Shown in pieces: positions 1-5,714 of a stretch of 5,775 nucleotides of DNA. Every line of letters starts with the position of its first letter. Positions within the stretch are counted from its first letter, which is position 1. This DNA is from Bacteroidota bacterium. Its GTDB lineage: Bacteria; Bacteroidota; Bacteroidia; Flavobacteriales; Weeksellaceae. A program made the position numbers and the translations under genes. The notes beneath the pieces were generated by a model that was not told the origin of the DNA, did not search any database, and saw only the letters and a program-made list of their open reading frames with translations. The DNA lies in contig JAEWOR010000014.1 in the NCBI GenBank assembly GCA_023399595.1, positions 1-5,775 on the forward strand, in the 5' to 3' direction.

Positions 1-196
1 GGATGTAGTTGGGGTTACTACTGCTTACAACATCAACAAAATGGCAGCTGAAGCTACAAAAGACCCCGTTAAGCAAAAAGTGGTGGAATACCTGAAAGAA
101 AATTTCATCGACAAGGGTAAACTGGGGGTTGCAACCAGCGAAGGATTTTATACATATCCTGATCCGGCTTATAAGGACAAAGACTTTTTGAAGTAA
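1..196 (+). CDS. 3-hydroxyacyl-CoA dehydrogenase, C-terminal end (5' partial)
   Basis: Reading from base 2 there is an open frame of 64 codons ending in TAA at 194-196; its start lies outside the window. The peptide begins DVVGVTTAYNINKM and contains GKLGVATSEGFYTYPDP near its end. These match the C-terminal 3HCDH domain of NAD-dependent 3-hydroxyacyl/3-hydroxybutyryl-CoA dehydrogenases, whose usual hallmarks are D-x-VG-(L/I)-x-T and G-x-LG-x-x-(S/T)-G-x-GFY-x-Y. Such enzymes oxidise 3-hydroxyacyl-CoA to 3-ketoacyl-CoA in beta-oxidation or butyrate-type metabolism, in the cytoplasm. Whether this is a short stand-alone enzyme or the end of a longer protein cannot be seen, so no gene symbol is given. 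The 73-bp gap before the next gene holds no clear terminator, so transcription could continue into mlaE, but the functions are not obviously linked. Confidence 0.82.
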   Translation, partial: DVVGVTTAYNINKMAAEATKDPVKQKVVEYLKENFIDKGKLGVATSEGFYTYPDPAYKDKDFLK

Positions 197-242
197 TTAA
201 ATGCTCAGTTAGATTTTAACATTCAATAAATGGATTTATGTT

Positions 243-256
243 TTAATTCGAATTAA
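243..256. promoter_or_regulatory. 14-bp perfect palindrome upstream of mlaE
   Basis: The sequence ttaattcgaattaa equals its own reverse complement and ends 13 bases before the mlaE ATG. A near-match to the Bacteroidota -7 box TAnnTTTG (TATGTTTT, 237-244) overlaps its left edge, but no convincing -33 element is seen. It could be an operator for a dimeric repressor. In AT-rich intergenic DNA it could also be chance. Confidence 0.2.
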
Positions 257-269
257 TAGACCTGCAAAT

Positions 270-1040
270 ATGGCAATTACAAATACTATAAAGAATTTTT
301 TATCAGAAACCGGGAACATTGCTCACTTTACTGGTCGTTATTTATCTTTAGGTATAAGTCCTCCCTATGAGATAAAGGAGTTTCTGACCCAATGTTATAT
401 AATAGGATATAGGTCATTGGGTTTGCTGTCACTCACAGGGTTTATTATTGGTCTGGTATTGACTATGCAGCTTAGGCCATCTTTGGTAAGCTATGGAGTA
501 GAATCGCAATTGCCCGCTATGGTGGGCATTGCTATTATACGGGAAATTGGCCCCGTGATAGCAGCATTGATCTTTGCCGGGAAAATATCAAGCAGCATAG
601 GTGCGGAAATCGGTTCTATGAAGGTAACAGAACAAATAGACGCAATGGAGGTCAGCGGTGCCAACCCTTTTAGGTACCTTGTGGCCACCCGAGTTTTGGC
701 AACTACCTTCATGCTTCCAATTTTGATAATACTGGCTGACGGTATTTCTTTACTGGGAGCCTGGATAGGAGTAAACATCAACTCAACTACCAGTTTGACA
801 TTATTTTTCACCCAGGTATTTAATTCTTTGGACTTCAGTGATATTATCCCGGCGTTTATAAAGACCTTTTTCTTTGGCTTTGCAGTAGGAATTGTCGGAT
901 CCTATAAAGGATATACCGCAGAAAAAGGAACCAGGGGTGTGGGTAATGCGGCTAATTCTGCTGTTGTTCTCTCTTCAGTTTTGATTTTTTTAATCGATCT
1001 GTTAGCTGTGCAGATCACCGGAATGCTTGGTTTTAATTAA
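270..1040 (+). CDS. mlaE: MlaE-family ABC transporter permease (lipid/phospholipid transport)
   Basis: A 256-residue inner-membrane permease, close to the usual length of MlaE/YrbE proteins. After an amphipathic N-terminus there are about five hydrophobic segments, around residues 50-68, 85-106, 141-165, 190-210 and 230-252. The family signature is clear: REIGPV at 91-96, then the conserved loop AEIGSMKVTEQIDAMEVSG at 112-130, thought to couple to the ATPase. With the ATPase and MCE protein downstream it should form an inner-membrane complex that moves phospholipid or another hydrophobic lipid between inner and outer membranes. Direction and substrate cannot be read from sequence. The start ATG at 270 has no Shine-Dalgarno sequence, as is normal in Bacteroidota. 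The stop is 6 bases before mlaF, so the genes are almost certainly co-transcribed. No MlaB (STAS) or MlaC gene is in this cluster. Confidence 0.93.
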   Translation: MAITNTIKNFLSETGNIAHFTGRYLSLGISPPYEIKEFLTQCYIIGYRSLGLLSLTGFIIGLVLTMQLRPSLVSYGVESQLPAMVGIAIIREIGPVIAALIFAGKISSSIGAEIGSMKVTEQIDAMEVSGANPFRYLVATRVLATTFMLPILIILADGISLLGAWIGVNINSTTSLTLFFTQVFNSLDFSDIIPAFIKTFFFGFAVGIVGSYKGYTAEKGTRGVGNAANSAVVLSSVLIFLIDLLAVQITGMLGFN

Positions 1041-1046
1041 TAAATT

Positions 1047-1808
1047 ATGGAGATAACGAGTAAAAAGGAATTGAAACAAAAAGATCCCAGTATTATTATT
1101 GAGCACCTTTATAAAAGTTTTGGTAATAATATAATCTTGGATGATTTCAGTCTCACCGTAGGAAGAGAGGAAAACGTAGTGGTGTTGGGAAAATCAGGTT
1201 CCGGAAAATCAGTCCTGATAAAATGCATCATAGGACTCCTTAAACCTGAAAAAGGAAGAATAATAGTCGCAGGCGAGGATATTACCAAACTAAGTTATGA
1301 AGCTTTGGATAAGATCCGTTCAAAAATAGGCTTTCTCTTCCAGGGTAATGCAATTTACGACTCTATGACCATTCGTGAAAATTTAGAATTTCCGTTGCGC
1401 AGGCGCTGGTTCAAACTAACACAGGCACAGATAGATGCCAATGTAAAAGAAGCATTGGAAAATGTAAATCTTTCACATACCATGGATATGATGCCTTCAG
1501 AATTGTCGGGAGGGATGCTCAAAAGAATCGCATTGGCCAGAACGATGATCCTAAAGCCTGAGATTATACTCTATGATGAGCCTACCACAGGGCTTGACCC
1601 AATTACTGCAAGAGAAATAGACGATTTGATTATAAGTTTGCAGAAAAAATACCATACCTCTTCAATCATTATTTCTCACGATATGAACTGCGTAAGAAAG
1701 ACGGCAGACCGGGTTGCTTTACTGCTGGACGGAAAATGCTATGCACAAGGTACCTATAGCGAATTTGAGACATCAACTGATTCGAATATAAAACAGTTTT
1801 TTGAATAA
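1047..1808 (+). CDS. mlaF: MlaF-family ABC transporter ATP-binding protein
   Basis: A 253-residue ABC ATPase with all catalytic motifs intact: Walker A GKSGSGKS at 48-55, Q-loop glutamine at 99 (FLFQGNAIYDSMT), ABC signature LSGGM at 153-157, Walker B IILYDE at 173-178 with catalytic Glu178, D-loop GLD at 182-184, and switch His211 in SHDM. The methionine after the SGG signature and the GNAIYDSMTIREN stretch are typical of MlaF/Ttg2A-type ATPases of Mce systems rather than of importers for small solutes. It acts on the cytoplasmic face, powering the MlaE permease. It lies 6 bases after mlaE and 2 bases before mlaD, so translational coupling is likely. No anomaly is seen; length and motif order are normal. 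Confidence 0.95.
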   Translation: MEITSKKELKQKDPSIIIEHLYKSFGNNIILDDFSLTVGREENVVVLGKSGSGKSVLIKCIIGLLKPEKGRIIVAGEDITKLSYEALDKIRSKIGFLFQGNAIYDSMTIRENLEFPLRRRWFKLTQAQIDANVKEALENVNLSHTMDMMPSELSGGMLKRIALARTMILKPEIILYDEPTTGLDPITAREIDDLIISLQKKYHTSSIIISHDMNCVRKTADRVALLLDGKCYAQGTYSEFETSTDSNIKQFFE

Positions 1809-1810
1809 AT

Positions 1811-2767
1811 ATGAAGGAAAATAATATTAAACTAGGAATATTTGTAATTGCAGGATTTGCGTTGCTCATGGCCGCCCTTTTCTATGTCAGCAAAGGCAGC
1901 TCTATCTTTACAAGAAAATTTACACTCAAGGCAAAATTTGAAAATGCCCAAGGACTCAAGGAAGGAAGCAATGTACTCTTTGCCGGACTTCAGGCCGGTA
2001 CAGTGAAATCTATCCTCCTTAACTCAAGCACTATCGAAGTGACAATGCTTATCGACAAAGAAGTAGCCAGGCATGTTGATAATAATGCAACGGTTTACAT
2101 CGGAACAGAGGGAGTCATAGGTAATTCTATAGTGAATATTGTACCTTCAGAGCAAAAAGGACTCCAGGCAAAAGATGGTGATTATCTCAAGGTTCAGAAA
2201 AAAGCAGGTATCGATGAAATGCTAAATACTTTATCCAAGTCTAATCAGAATATTATGGATATTTCAGGATTGCTCAAAAAAACAGCATTACGGATTAATG
2301 ATAGCGAGATATTGAATCTAATTGATGATAAAGAGTCTTCAAAGAATTTAAAGATGTCTATGGAAAAAATCTACCATAGCACTGCAAACATAGAAACCGC
2401 AACCTCACAATTAAATGATATGATATCGGCTGCCAAACAAGGCAAGGGTGCAGCAGGGCTCCTGCTTGCTGACAAAGATTTTGAAAATCAAATCCGTCAT
2501 AGCTTCAATAATATTGATAATGCCAGCAAGAATTTAACTGCAATTACCGAAAATATTCAAGATTTCAGCGAGACACTTAACAATGGTAAAGGACCGATAA
2601 ATGCACTATTGAAGGATTCTGTTTTGACAGGAAAAATAAACACGAGCTTAGATAATGTGAAGAAAGGAACCGAAGGCTTCAACCAAAACATGGAAGCCCT
2701 GAAGCACAATTTCCTGTTCAGAGGCTATTATCGCAAACAAGAGAAAAAAGAAAAACAGAACAAATAA
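1811..2767 (+). CDS. mlaD: MlaD/MCE-family lipid-binding protein
   Basis: A 318-residue protein with a short basic N-terminus, one membrane anchor (about residues 8-27) and a single MCE domain (about 36-114). The MCE domain is recognised by AQGLKEGSNVLFAGLQAGTVKSI and YIGTEGVIGNSIVNI. The remaining two thirds is polar and helical, with two spaced copies of a G-K-G-x-x-x-x-L-L motif (residues 211-218 and 259-267). It ends in NFLFRGYYRKQ followed by a Lys-rich tail, as in many Bacteroidota MCE proteins. It should sit in the inner membrane facing the periplasm. MCE rings of this type bind or channel lipids for the MlaE/MlaF motor, with the helical tail extending toward the outer membrane; that role is known for the family, not shown here. 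It is the last gene of the operon, followed by a strong hairpin. Confidence 0.92.
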   Translation: MKENNIKLGIFVIAGFALLMAALFYVSKGSSIFTRKFTLKAKFENAQGLKEGSNVLFAGLQAGTVKSILLNSSTIEVTMLIDKEVARHVDNNATVYIGTEGVIGNSIVNIVPSEQKGLQAKDGDYLKVQKKAGIDEMLNTLSKSNQNIMDISGLLKKTALRINDSEILNLIDDKESSKNLKMSMEKIYHSTANIETATSQLNDMISAAKQGKGAAGLLLADKDFENQIRHSFNNIDNASKNLTAITENIQDFSETLNNGKGPINALLKDSVLTGKINTSLDNVKKGTEGFNQNMEALKHNFLFRGYYRKQEKKEKQNK

Positions 2768-2837
2768 TACGAGTATCCATTTGATCTTTTTTATAACCAT
2801 ATTTCAATTGTAAATGTCTTTTAATAAAATCCTAAAT

Positions 2838-2890
2838 TACAAATAATGCTCCCTGAAGCCTCTCACGATTCTTAGGGAGCATTATTTGTA
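2838..2890. terminator. Intrinsic terminator after mlaD, probably bidirectional
   Basis: A perfect 17-bp inverted repeat: 2838-2854 (tacaaataatgctccct) pairs base for base with 2874-2890 around a 19-base loop. The GC-rich core gctccct/agggagc is flanked by A-rich sequence on the left and T-rich sequence on the right. That is the layout of a terminator able to stop transcription from either side. It starts 70 bases after the mlaD stop, in a 195-bp gap otherwise without genes. The T-rich tract lies inside the stem rather than after it, so strength is uncertain. Confidence 0.75.
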
Positions 2891-2927
2891 CAGAAATCTA
2901 TAGTGGATATCCTAACGAAAGTTCCAG

Positions 2928-2959
2928 TGTAAGAAAAGGTATATAATACTTATCTTACA
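2928..2959 (+). promoter_or_regulatory. Imperfect hairpin just before the orfA start codon
   Basis: TGTAAGA (2928-2934) pairs with TCTTACA (2953-2959). One A-A mismatch and three more pairs (aag/ctt) extend the stem, leaving a 10-base AT-rich loop that includes tataata. The stem ends 3 bases before the orfA ATG at 2963. In a transcript entering from outside the element the hairpin could mask the start codon, a control known in several IS families. The tataata in the loop could also belong to the element's own promoter. Both roles are inferred. Confidence 0.4.
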
Positions 2960-2962
2960 ATT

Positions 2963-3262
2963 ATGAAAGGAATAAAAAATCATTACGATGCTTCATTTAA
3001 ATTACGAGCGGTAGAATTGAGTTATGAAAGAAGTAATATATCGGAATTAGCAAGGGAACTTGGAATAAAAGCCTCCTTATTATACAAATGGCGCAAAGAT
3101 TATCAAGAATACGGATCCAATAGTTTTCCAGGAAAAGGTAATTTAAAACTAACGCCAGAACAGGAGCGAATAGTTGAATTAGAAAGAAAGCTTAAAGATG
3201 CAGAATTAGAACGTGATATCTTAAAAAAAGCAATCAGCATTTTCTCCAAGAACGGTCGATGA
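2963..3262 (+). CDS. IS3-family transposase OrfA (helix-turn-helix protein)
   Basis: This is a 99-residue, full-length OrfA. Residues 8-50 form the transposase_8-type helix-turn-helix: YDASFKLRAVELSYE, then ISELARELGIKASLLYKWRKDY. Residues 63-96 (LTPEQERIVELERKL onward, ending ERDILKKAISIFSK) form the leucine-zipper helix used to dimerise. In an intact element it binds the terminal repeats and is fused to OrfB by a -1 frameshift to make the active transposase. Here OrfB is broken, so OrfA alone can only bind DNA or interfere with relatives of the element elsewhere in the genome. Its TGA stop overlaps the next ATG (ATGA at 3259-3262). The GC content looks slightly lower than that of the mla genes. 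Confidence 0.92.
   Translation: MKGIKNHYDASFKLRAVELSYERSNISELARELGIKASLLYKWRKDYQEYGSNSFPGKGNLKLTPEQERIVELERKLKDAELERDILKKAISIFSKNGR
3223..3230 (+). promoter_or_regulatory. A7G slippery site for programmed -1 frameshifting
   Basis: Seven A's followed by G lie in orfA codons TTA-AAA-AAA-GCA. This is the typical IS3-family frameshift signal. After a -1 slip the frame reads AGC AAT CAG CAT and continues with no stop into the frame starting at 3259. In the intact element this makes the OrfAB transposase. In the present arrangement it would make an OrfA-effector fusion. Frameshifting here is inferred from the motif and the frame relation. Confidence 0.6.
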
Positions 3263-3312
3263 AATATAGATTTATAAAGAATCACGAGTGCCAATTTCCG
3301 ATTGAGAAAATG
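3259..3312 (+). pseudogene. IS3-family transposase OrfB, first ~18 codons only
   Basis: The peptide MKYRFIKNHECQFPIEKM resembles the start of OrfB in IS3-family elements of Bacteroidota (roughly M-x-Y-x-FIKNHE-x-x-F-x-IEKM), and it sits in the expected -1 frame with an ATGA overlap with orfA. OrfB should continue for about 270 more residues to the DDE catalytic domain. Here the next residues, YIYRGNKIGEAVQKL, do not look like transposase. The break is therefore close to 3309-3315. The family comparison is from memory. Confidence 0.65.
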
Positions 3313-4419
3313 TATATTTATAGAGGAAACAAAATAGGTGAAGCTGTTCAAAAACTGAAACAAGATATTGAAAATAAAACTCACGAAAATGCAGAGTCAA
3401 CAATATTAACAGTTGCAAGACATGCCCAAACTAATAATAAAGATTATAGTAGCAAAGGGCCAATTCCACCAAATACAATAAAATCTTTATATAGGATTCG
3501 TTATATGCAAGCTTGGAATCATGCAGGTAAAGAAAGCTTTAGATATCGATTTGTCGATAATAGTACATCGAATCTAAAACCACTAAATGATTTTACTAAA
3601 GAAGTTTCAAGTGGAGCAATGACTTTAGGAAGCAGAAGTTCGATTTCAATAGATCCATGGAAATCTAAAGATTTAATTGGATGTTTAGGAATTAGAAATT
3701 CTGATGGCTCAAATCATTCCAGCTGTGGAAGCGAAATGGGAGATTTAAGTGCATCAAATTATAAATTTGTATATCATGCATTAAACAATTATTTAGAAAC
3801 TGTTATACCTGAATTAACAGGAGTCTATGGTAGAAGAGGGTATTCAAGCAAGGGAAAAATACCTGTAAAACCATCACAATATAAAGAGGAAATAAAAGTT
3901 TTTGCTCTAGTTGATAATTTACCAGAGTTGAATAAAGAGGATAAATTATTTGATTTGGAAGATGCAAGAAGAGCATTAAGATTGATTTATAATAATTATG
4001 GGAAAGAAATAGCTCAAAATGTGGAAATGATGTATCGATGGGAATGTTCTCATTTTACATCTGGGCAATATAAACATTGTGGTGGACCAGGAATGGAGGC
4101 AGCAAATAATTCTCATCCAACTTATGGGTGGAACGGTGAAATGTACACCAAGTTCCCTCAATACGCACCTATCGGTTTATGGGATGCATTTGAAAATAAG
4201 GGAATGAGTGGACAGGGTGGAAATACACAAGTTACTGATCGAAAGAAAAGATATGTTCAGTTTCCATCTGTTGAAGCAGGAATGGTTTATGTTGCGGAAT
4301 TTTTAGTAAGACATAATGGTAATATTGGTAGATGGCATACAACTGATGTAAATAGACAGCCTGATTATGTAAAAAATATTAACACAACAGTTCCAAGAAT
4401 TGTTAATAGTTTTAAATAG
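3259..4419 (+). CDS. Candidate peptidoglycan-targeting antibacterial effector, fused at its N-terminus to an OrfB remnant
   Basis: The open frame gives 386 residues. The first ~18 are an OrfB remnant, so the gene's own sequence probably begins near the ATG at 3310 (369 residues) or has lost its true N-terminus. No signal peptide or membrane segment is seen. Residues 53-200 include SKGPIPPNTIK (65-75) and GSRSSISIDPWKSKDLIGCLGI (124-145), which resemble the KGPIPxG and S-x-GC-(I/L)-x-(I/L) motifs of Tlde1/DUF2778 L,D-transpeptidase-like toxins, with Cys142 as candidate nucleophile. The usual histidine before it appears replaced by Asp132. Residues 234-386 resemble a lysozyme/glucosaminidase-like hydrolase: a helix ending in MMYRWECSHFTSGQYKHCGGPGME (257-280), with Glu262 as the likely catalytic acid, then a Trp/Tyr-rich part. 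A two-domain cell-wall toxin followed 2 bases later by a lipoprotein fits an effector-immunity pair, for example of the Bacteroidota type VI secretion system. No secretion genes are in the window. A housekeeping or phage-derived wall hydrolase is the alternative. Confidence 0.55.
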   Translation: MKYRFIKNHECQFPIEKMYIYRGNKIGEAVQKLKQDIENKTHENAESTILTVARHAQTNNKDYSSKGPIPPNTIKSLYRIRYMQAWNHAGKESFRYRFVDNSTSNLKPLNDFTKEVSSGAMTLGSRSSISIDPWKSKDLIGCLGIRNSDGSNHSSCGSEMGDLSASNYKFVYHALNNYLETVIPELTGVYGRRGYSSKGKIPVKPSQYKEEIKVFALVDNLPELNKEDKLFDLEDARRALRLIYNNYGKEIAQNVEMMYRWECSHFTSGQYKHCGGPGMEAANNSHPTYGWNGEMYTKFPQYAPIGLWDAFENKGMSGQGGNTQVTDRKKRYVQFPSVEAGMVYVAEFLVRHNGNIGRWHTTDVNRQPDYVKNINTTVPRIVNSFK

Positions 4420-4421
4420 AT

Positions 4422-5552
4422 ATGAAAAAATATTGCATTTTATTACTTTATTCATTCATTGTATTATTGAATACAGCATGTGCAAAAAAGAAAGAGTCCT
4501 TAGAAAATAAAATTGACTCCTCTTCTGTTGGCCAAAAGCAAAATTGTGAAAAAATTCTCAATCAACTTTTTTTTACTAGCAATTTTGAATTTAAGGATAA
4601 ATATGAAGTTAGAATTGATGAAGTTAGGAATGACACTATTATAATTAAAGCTTATACTAGAAATAATTTATCTGATAATCCGCAAGTAAAACAAGTTGTT
4701 GAAAGTGTTGTTGGTTGGTTTATTGTCCCTCCACAAAAAGATGCTCTTTATTTATCTTTAAATGCTTTAGACCCACTTGAACATAATTTTAAAAAAATAA
4801 AAACACAAGAAAAATATTTTAAGGATTTTTTAAACTGTAATAATCTAAATAATAAATTTAATAATATGGAAAATAAAATAAAATTCACTGACCTTTTTAA
4901 TGAAGGAACTACTATAAAATTTACGCCCAACGATTTAGAAAAAAATGATCCTGTAATTAAAATTTTTAAAGAGAAGCTTGAAAACTTCAATAAAAATATG
5001 TCCGTTGAAGATTTTGATGCAAATAATTTATCATCTTTAATTAACAACGAAACTTTTTTCGATTTACAATATTATACTGATAGTAGTTGGCTCACATATT
5101 TTATTGAAAAGTATAAAATTGATGGAACCACTCTTAATCACCTAATGCAAGAGGCTATTAGCAAGGAAGACTTCAATGCGGTAAAAATTTTACTTGATCA
5201 TGGTTATATCGTTTCTGCAAAAGATTTAGAGATAATCGAAGATACAAAAAAAAATGTACAAGAAACTATTAAAGAAGATAAAAAAGAAGGTTATGAAACT
5301 TATTTAGTTTCAGAATCTAAAATTGATAAAATTTCTACTCTATCAAATTCTAAATTCACAACTAATAAAATCCAAGACCCCGACGGTTATACCAATCTAA
5401 GAAAAGATAAAACTGCAACATCAGAAATTCTACAAAAAATAAAATCAGGAGAACATATTGACGTTTTAGACAATACGGGCGATTGGTTTCTTGTTAAAAC
5501 AAAAGAAGGAAAACAAGGTTATGTACATAAAAGCAGAATTAAATCAAATTAA
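4422..5552 (+). CDS. Lipoprotein with ankyrin-like segment and C-terminal SH3b domain; candidate immunity protein
   Basis: A 376-residue protein with a lipoprotein signal peptide: MKK, a hydrophobic stretch to about residue 17, then NTAC with lipidated Cys20. The residues after the cysteine (AKKKES) are basic and lack the acidic surface-export signal of Bacteroidota, so a periplasm-facing location is favoured. Residues about 30-230 are polar, Asn/Lys-rich and not recognised. Residues about 238-270 (SKEDFNAVKILLDHG at 247-261) resemble one ankyrin-type helical repeat. Residues 319-373, from DPDGYTNLR to GYVHKSRI, are a clear bacterial SH3 (SH3_3) domain of the sort that binds peptidoglycan peptides. 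It starts 2 bases after the toxin-like gene and is surely co-transcribed. An envelope lipoprotein next to a wall-degrading effector is the expected form of an immunity protein, but that is inference. The gene is very AT-rich (8 G/C in bases 4801-4860), suggesting transfer. Confidence 0.65.
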   Translation: MKKYCILLLYSFIVLLNTACAKKKESLENKIDSSSVGQKQNCEKILNQLFFTSNFEFKDKYEVRIDEVRNDTIIIKAYTRNNLSDNPQVKQVVESVVGWFIVPPQKDALYLSLNALDPLEHNFKKIKTQEKYFKDFLNCNNLNNKFNNMENKIKFTDLFNEGTTIKFTPNDLEKNDPVIKIFKEKLENFNKNMSVEDFDANNLSSLINNETFFDLQYYTDSSWLTYFIEKYKIDGTTLNHLMQEAISKEDFNAVKILLDHGYIVSAKDLEIIEDTKKNVQETIKEDKKEGYETYLVSESKIDKISTLSNSKFTTNKIQDPDGYTNLRKDKTATSEILQKIKSGEHIDVLDNTGDWFLVKTKEGKQGYVHKSRIKSN

Positions 5553-5579
5553 TACTTAACTAACCAAAAACACAAAATT

Positions 5580-5669
5580 ATGGCATCAGTATCAGAAACA
5601 GGGAACGCTAAAAACGTAGCCAACCTACAAAAACTCACAGAGCAAGTAAATATTTATGAATATCCGTAA
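5580..5669 (+). pseudogene. Truncated N-terminus of a conserved small Bacteroidota protein of unknown function
   Basis: An ATG 27 bases after the lipoprotein stop opens a 29-codon frame: MASVSETGNAKNVANLQKLTEQV, then NIYEYP and a stop. I recall a widespread Bacteroidota hypothetical protein starting M-A-(N/S)-V-S-x-TG-(H/N)-AKNVAN-(F/L) that runs well beyond 100 residues. The match is good through about residue 23 and then ends abruptly, just upstream of an IS1595-type transposase start. The simplest reading is that the IS1595 element cut this gene and the last codons come from the element. The rest of the gene may lie beyond the element. I do not know its function; its position suggests co-transcription with the toxin/immunity pair. 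Confidence 0.55.
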
Positions 5670-5686
5670 GATTGCCTAATAATTTG

Positions 5687-5694
5687 TATATTTG
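5687..5694 (+). promoter_or_regulatory. Possible Bacteroidota -7 box for the IS1595 transposase
   Basis: TATATTTG matches the TAnnTTTG consensus of the primary sigma factor of Bacteroidota. A transcript from it would have a leader of only about 14 bases before the ATG at 5715. The -33 element is not convincing, so this is a weak call. Confidence 0.3.
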
Positions 5695-5714
5695 TGTAAT
5701 TCAAATTATTACAG

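Larger units (their letters stand above)
2897..3312 (+). mobile_element. Left-end remnant of an IS3-family insertion sequence
   Basis: This region contains an intact IS3-family orfA, the usual overlapping start of orfB, and a leader of about 60 bases. The orfB reading departs from transposase sequence after about 18 codons, so the catalytic DDE part and the right terminal repeat are missing. The left boundary is approximate. The terminator ends at 2890, and the stretch tagtggatatcctaacgaaa (2901-2920) could be the left terminal repeat, but without the right repeat it cannot be confirmed. The remnant cannot transpose on its own. It lies between the mla operon and the toxin-like gene and probably marks a recombination or deletion endpoint. 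Confidence 0.7.

Noticed and set aside
491..811. Antisense open frame inside mlaE
   Set aside because: It is a shadow of the strongly conserved MlaE frame on the other strand and has no recognisable domain.
1669..1869. Antisense open frame across the mlaF/mlaD junction
   Set aside because: It overlaps the ends of two well-supported genes and has no family features.
2838..2890. The 17-bp inverted repeat as terminal repeats of a small mobile element (MITE)
   Set aside because: The arms are separated by only 19 bases and have a terminator-like layout after an operon end. No target duplication is visible.
3103..3384. Antisense open frame over orfA and the toxin start
   Set aside because: Its Phe/Ser/Leu-rich content is what AT-rich coding DNA gives on the reverse strand; it opposes the clear OrfA helix-turn-helix protein.
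3976..4161. Antisense open frame inside the effector's C-terminal domain
   Set aside because: It is a short shadow frame opposite a well-formed domain.
4748..5047. Antisense open frame inside the lipoprotein gene
   Set aside because: It is Leu/Phe/Ser-rich reverse-strand reading of Lys/Asn-rich coding sequence; no start or domain support.
3310..5552. Direct evidence for type VI secretion components
   Set aside because: No Hcp, VgrG, PAAR, TssB/C or chaperone gene is present in the window, so assignment to that system rests only on the effector/lipoprotein layout.
5650..5663. Short palindrome-like atatt...aatat and the repeat atgaatat (5656-5663 and 5715-5722) as IS end or target duplication
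   Set aside because: These are short AT-rich matches expected by chance, and the second copy lies inside the transposase coding sequence.
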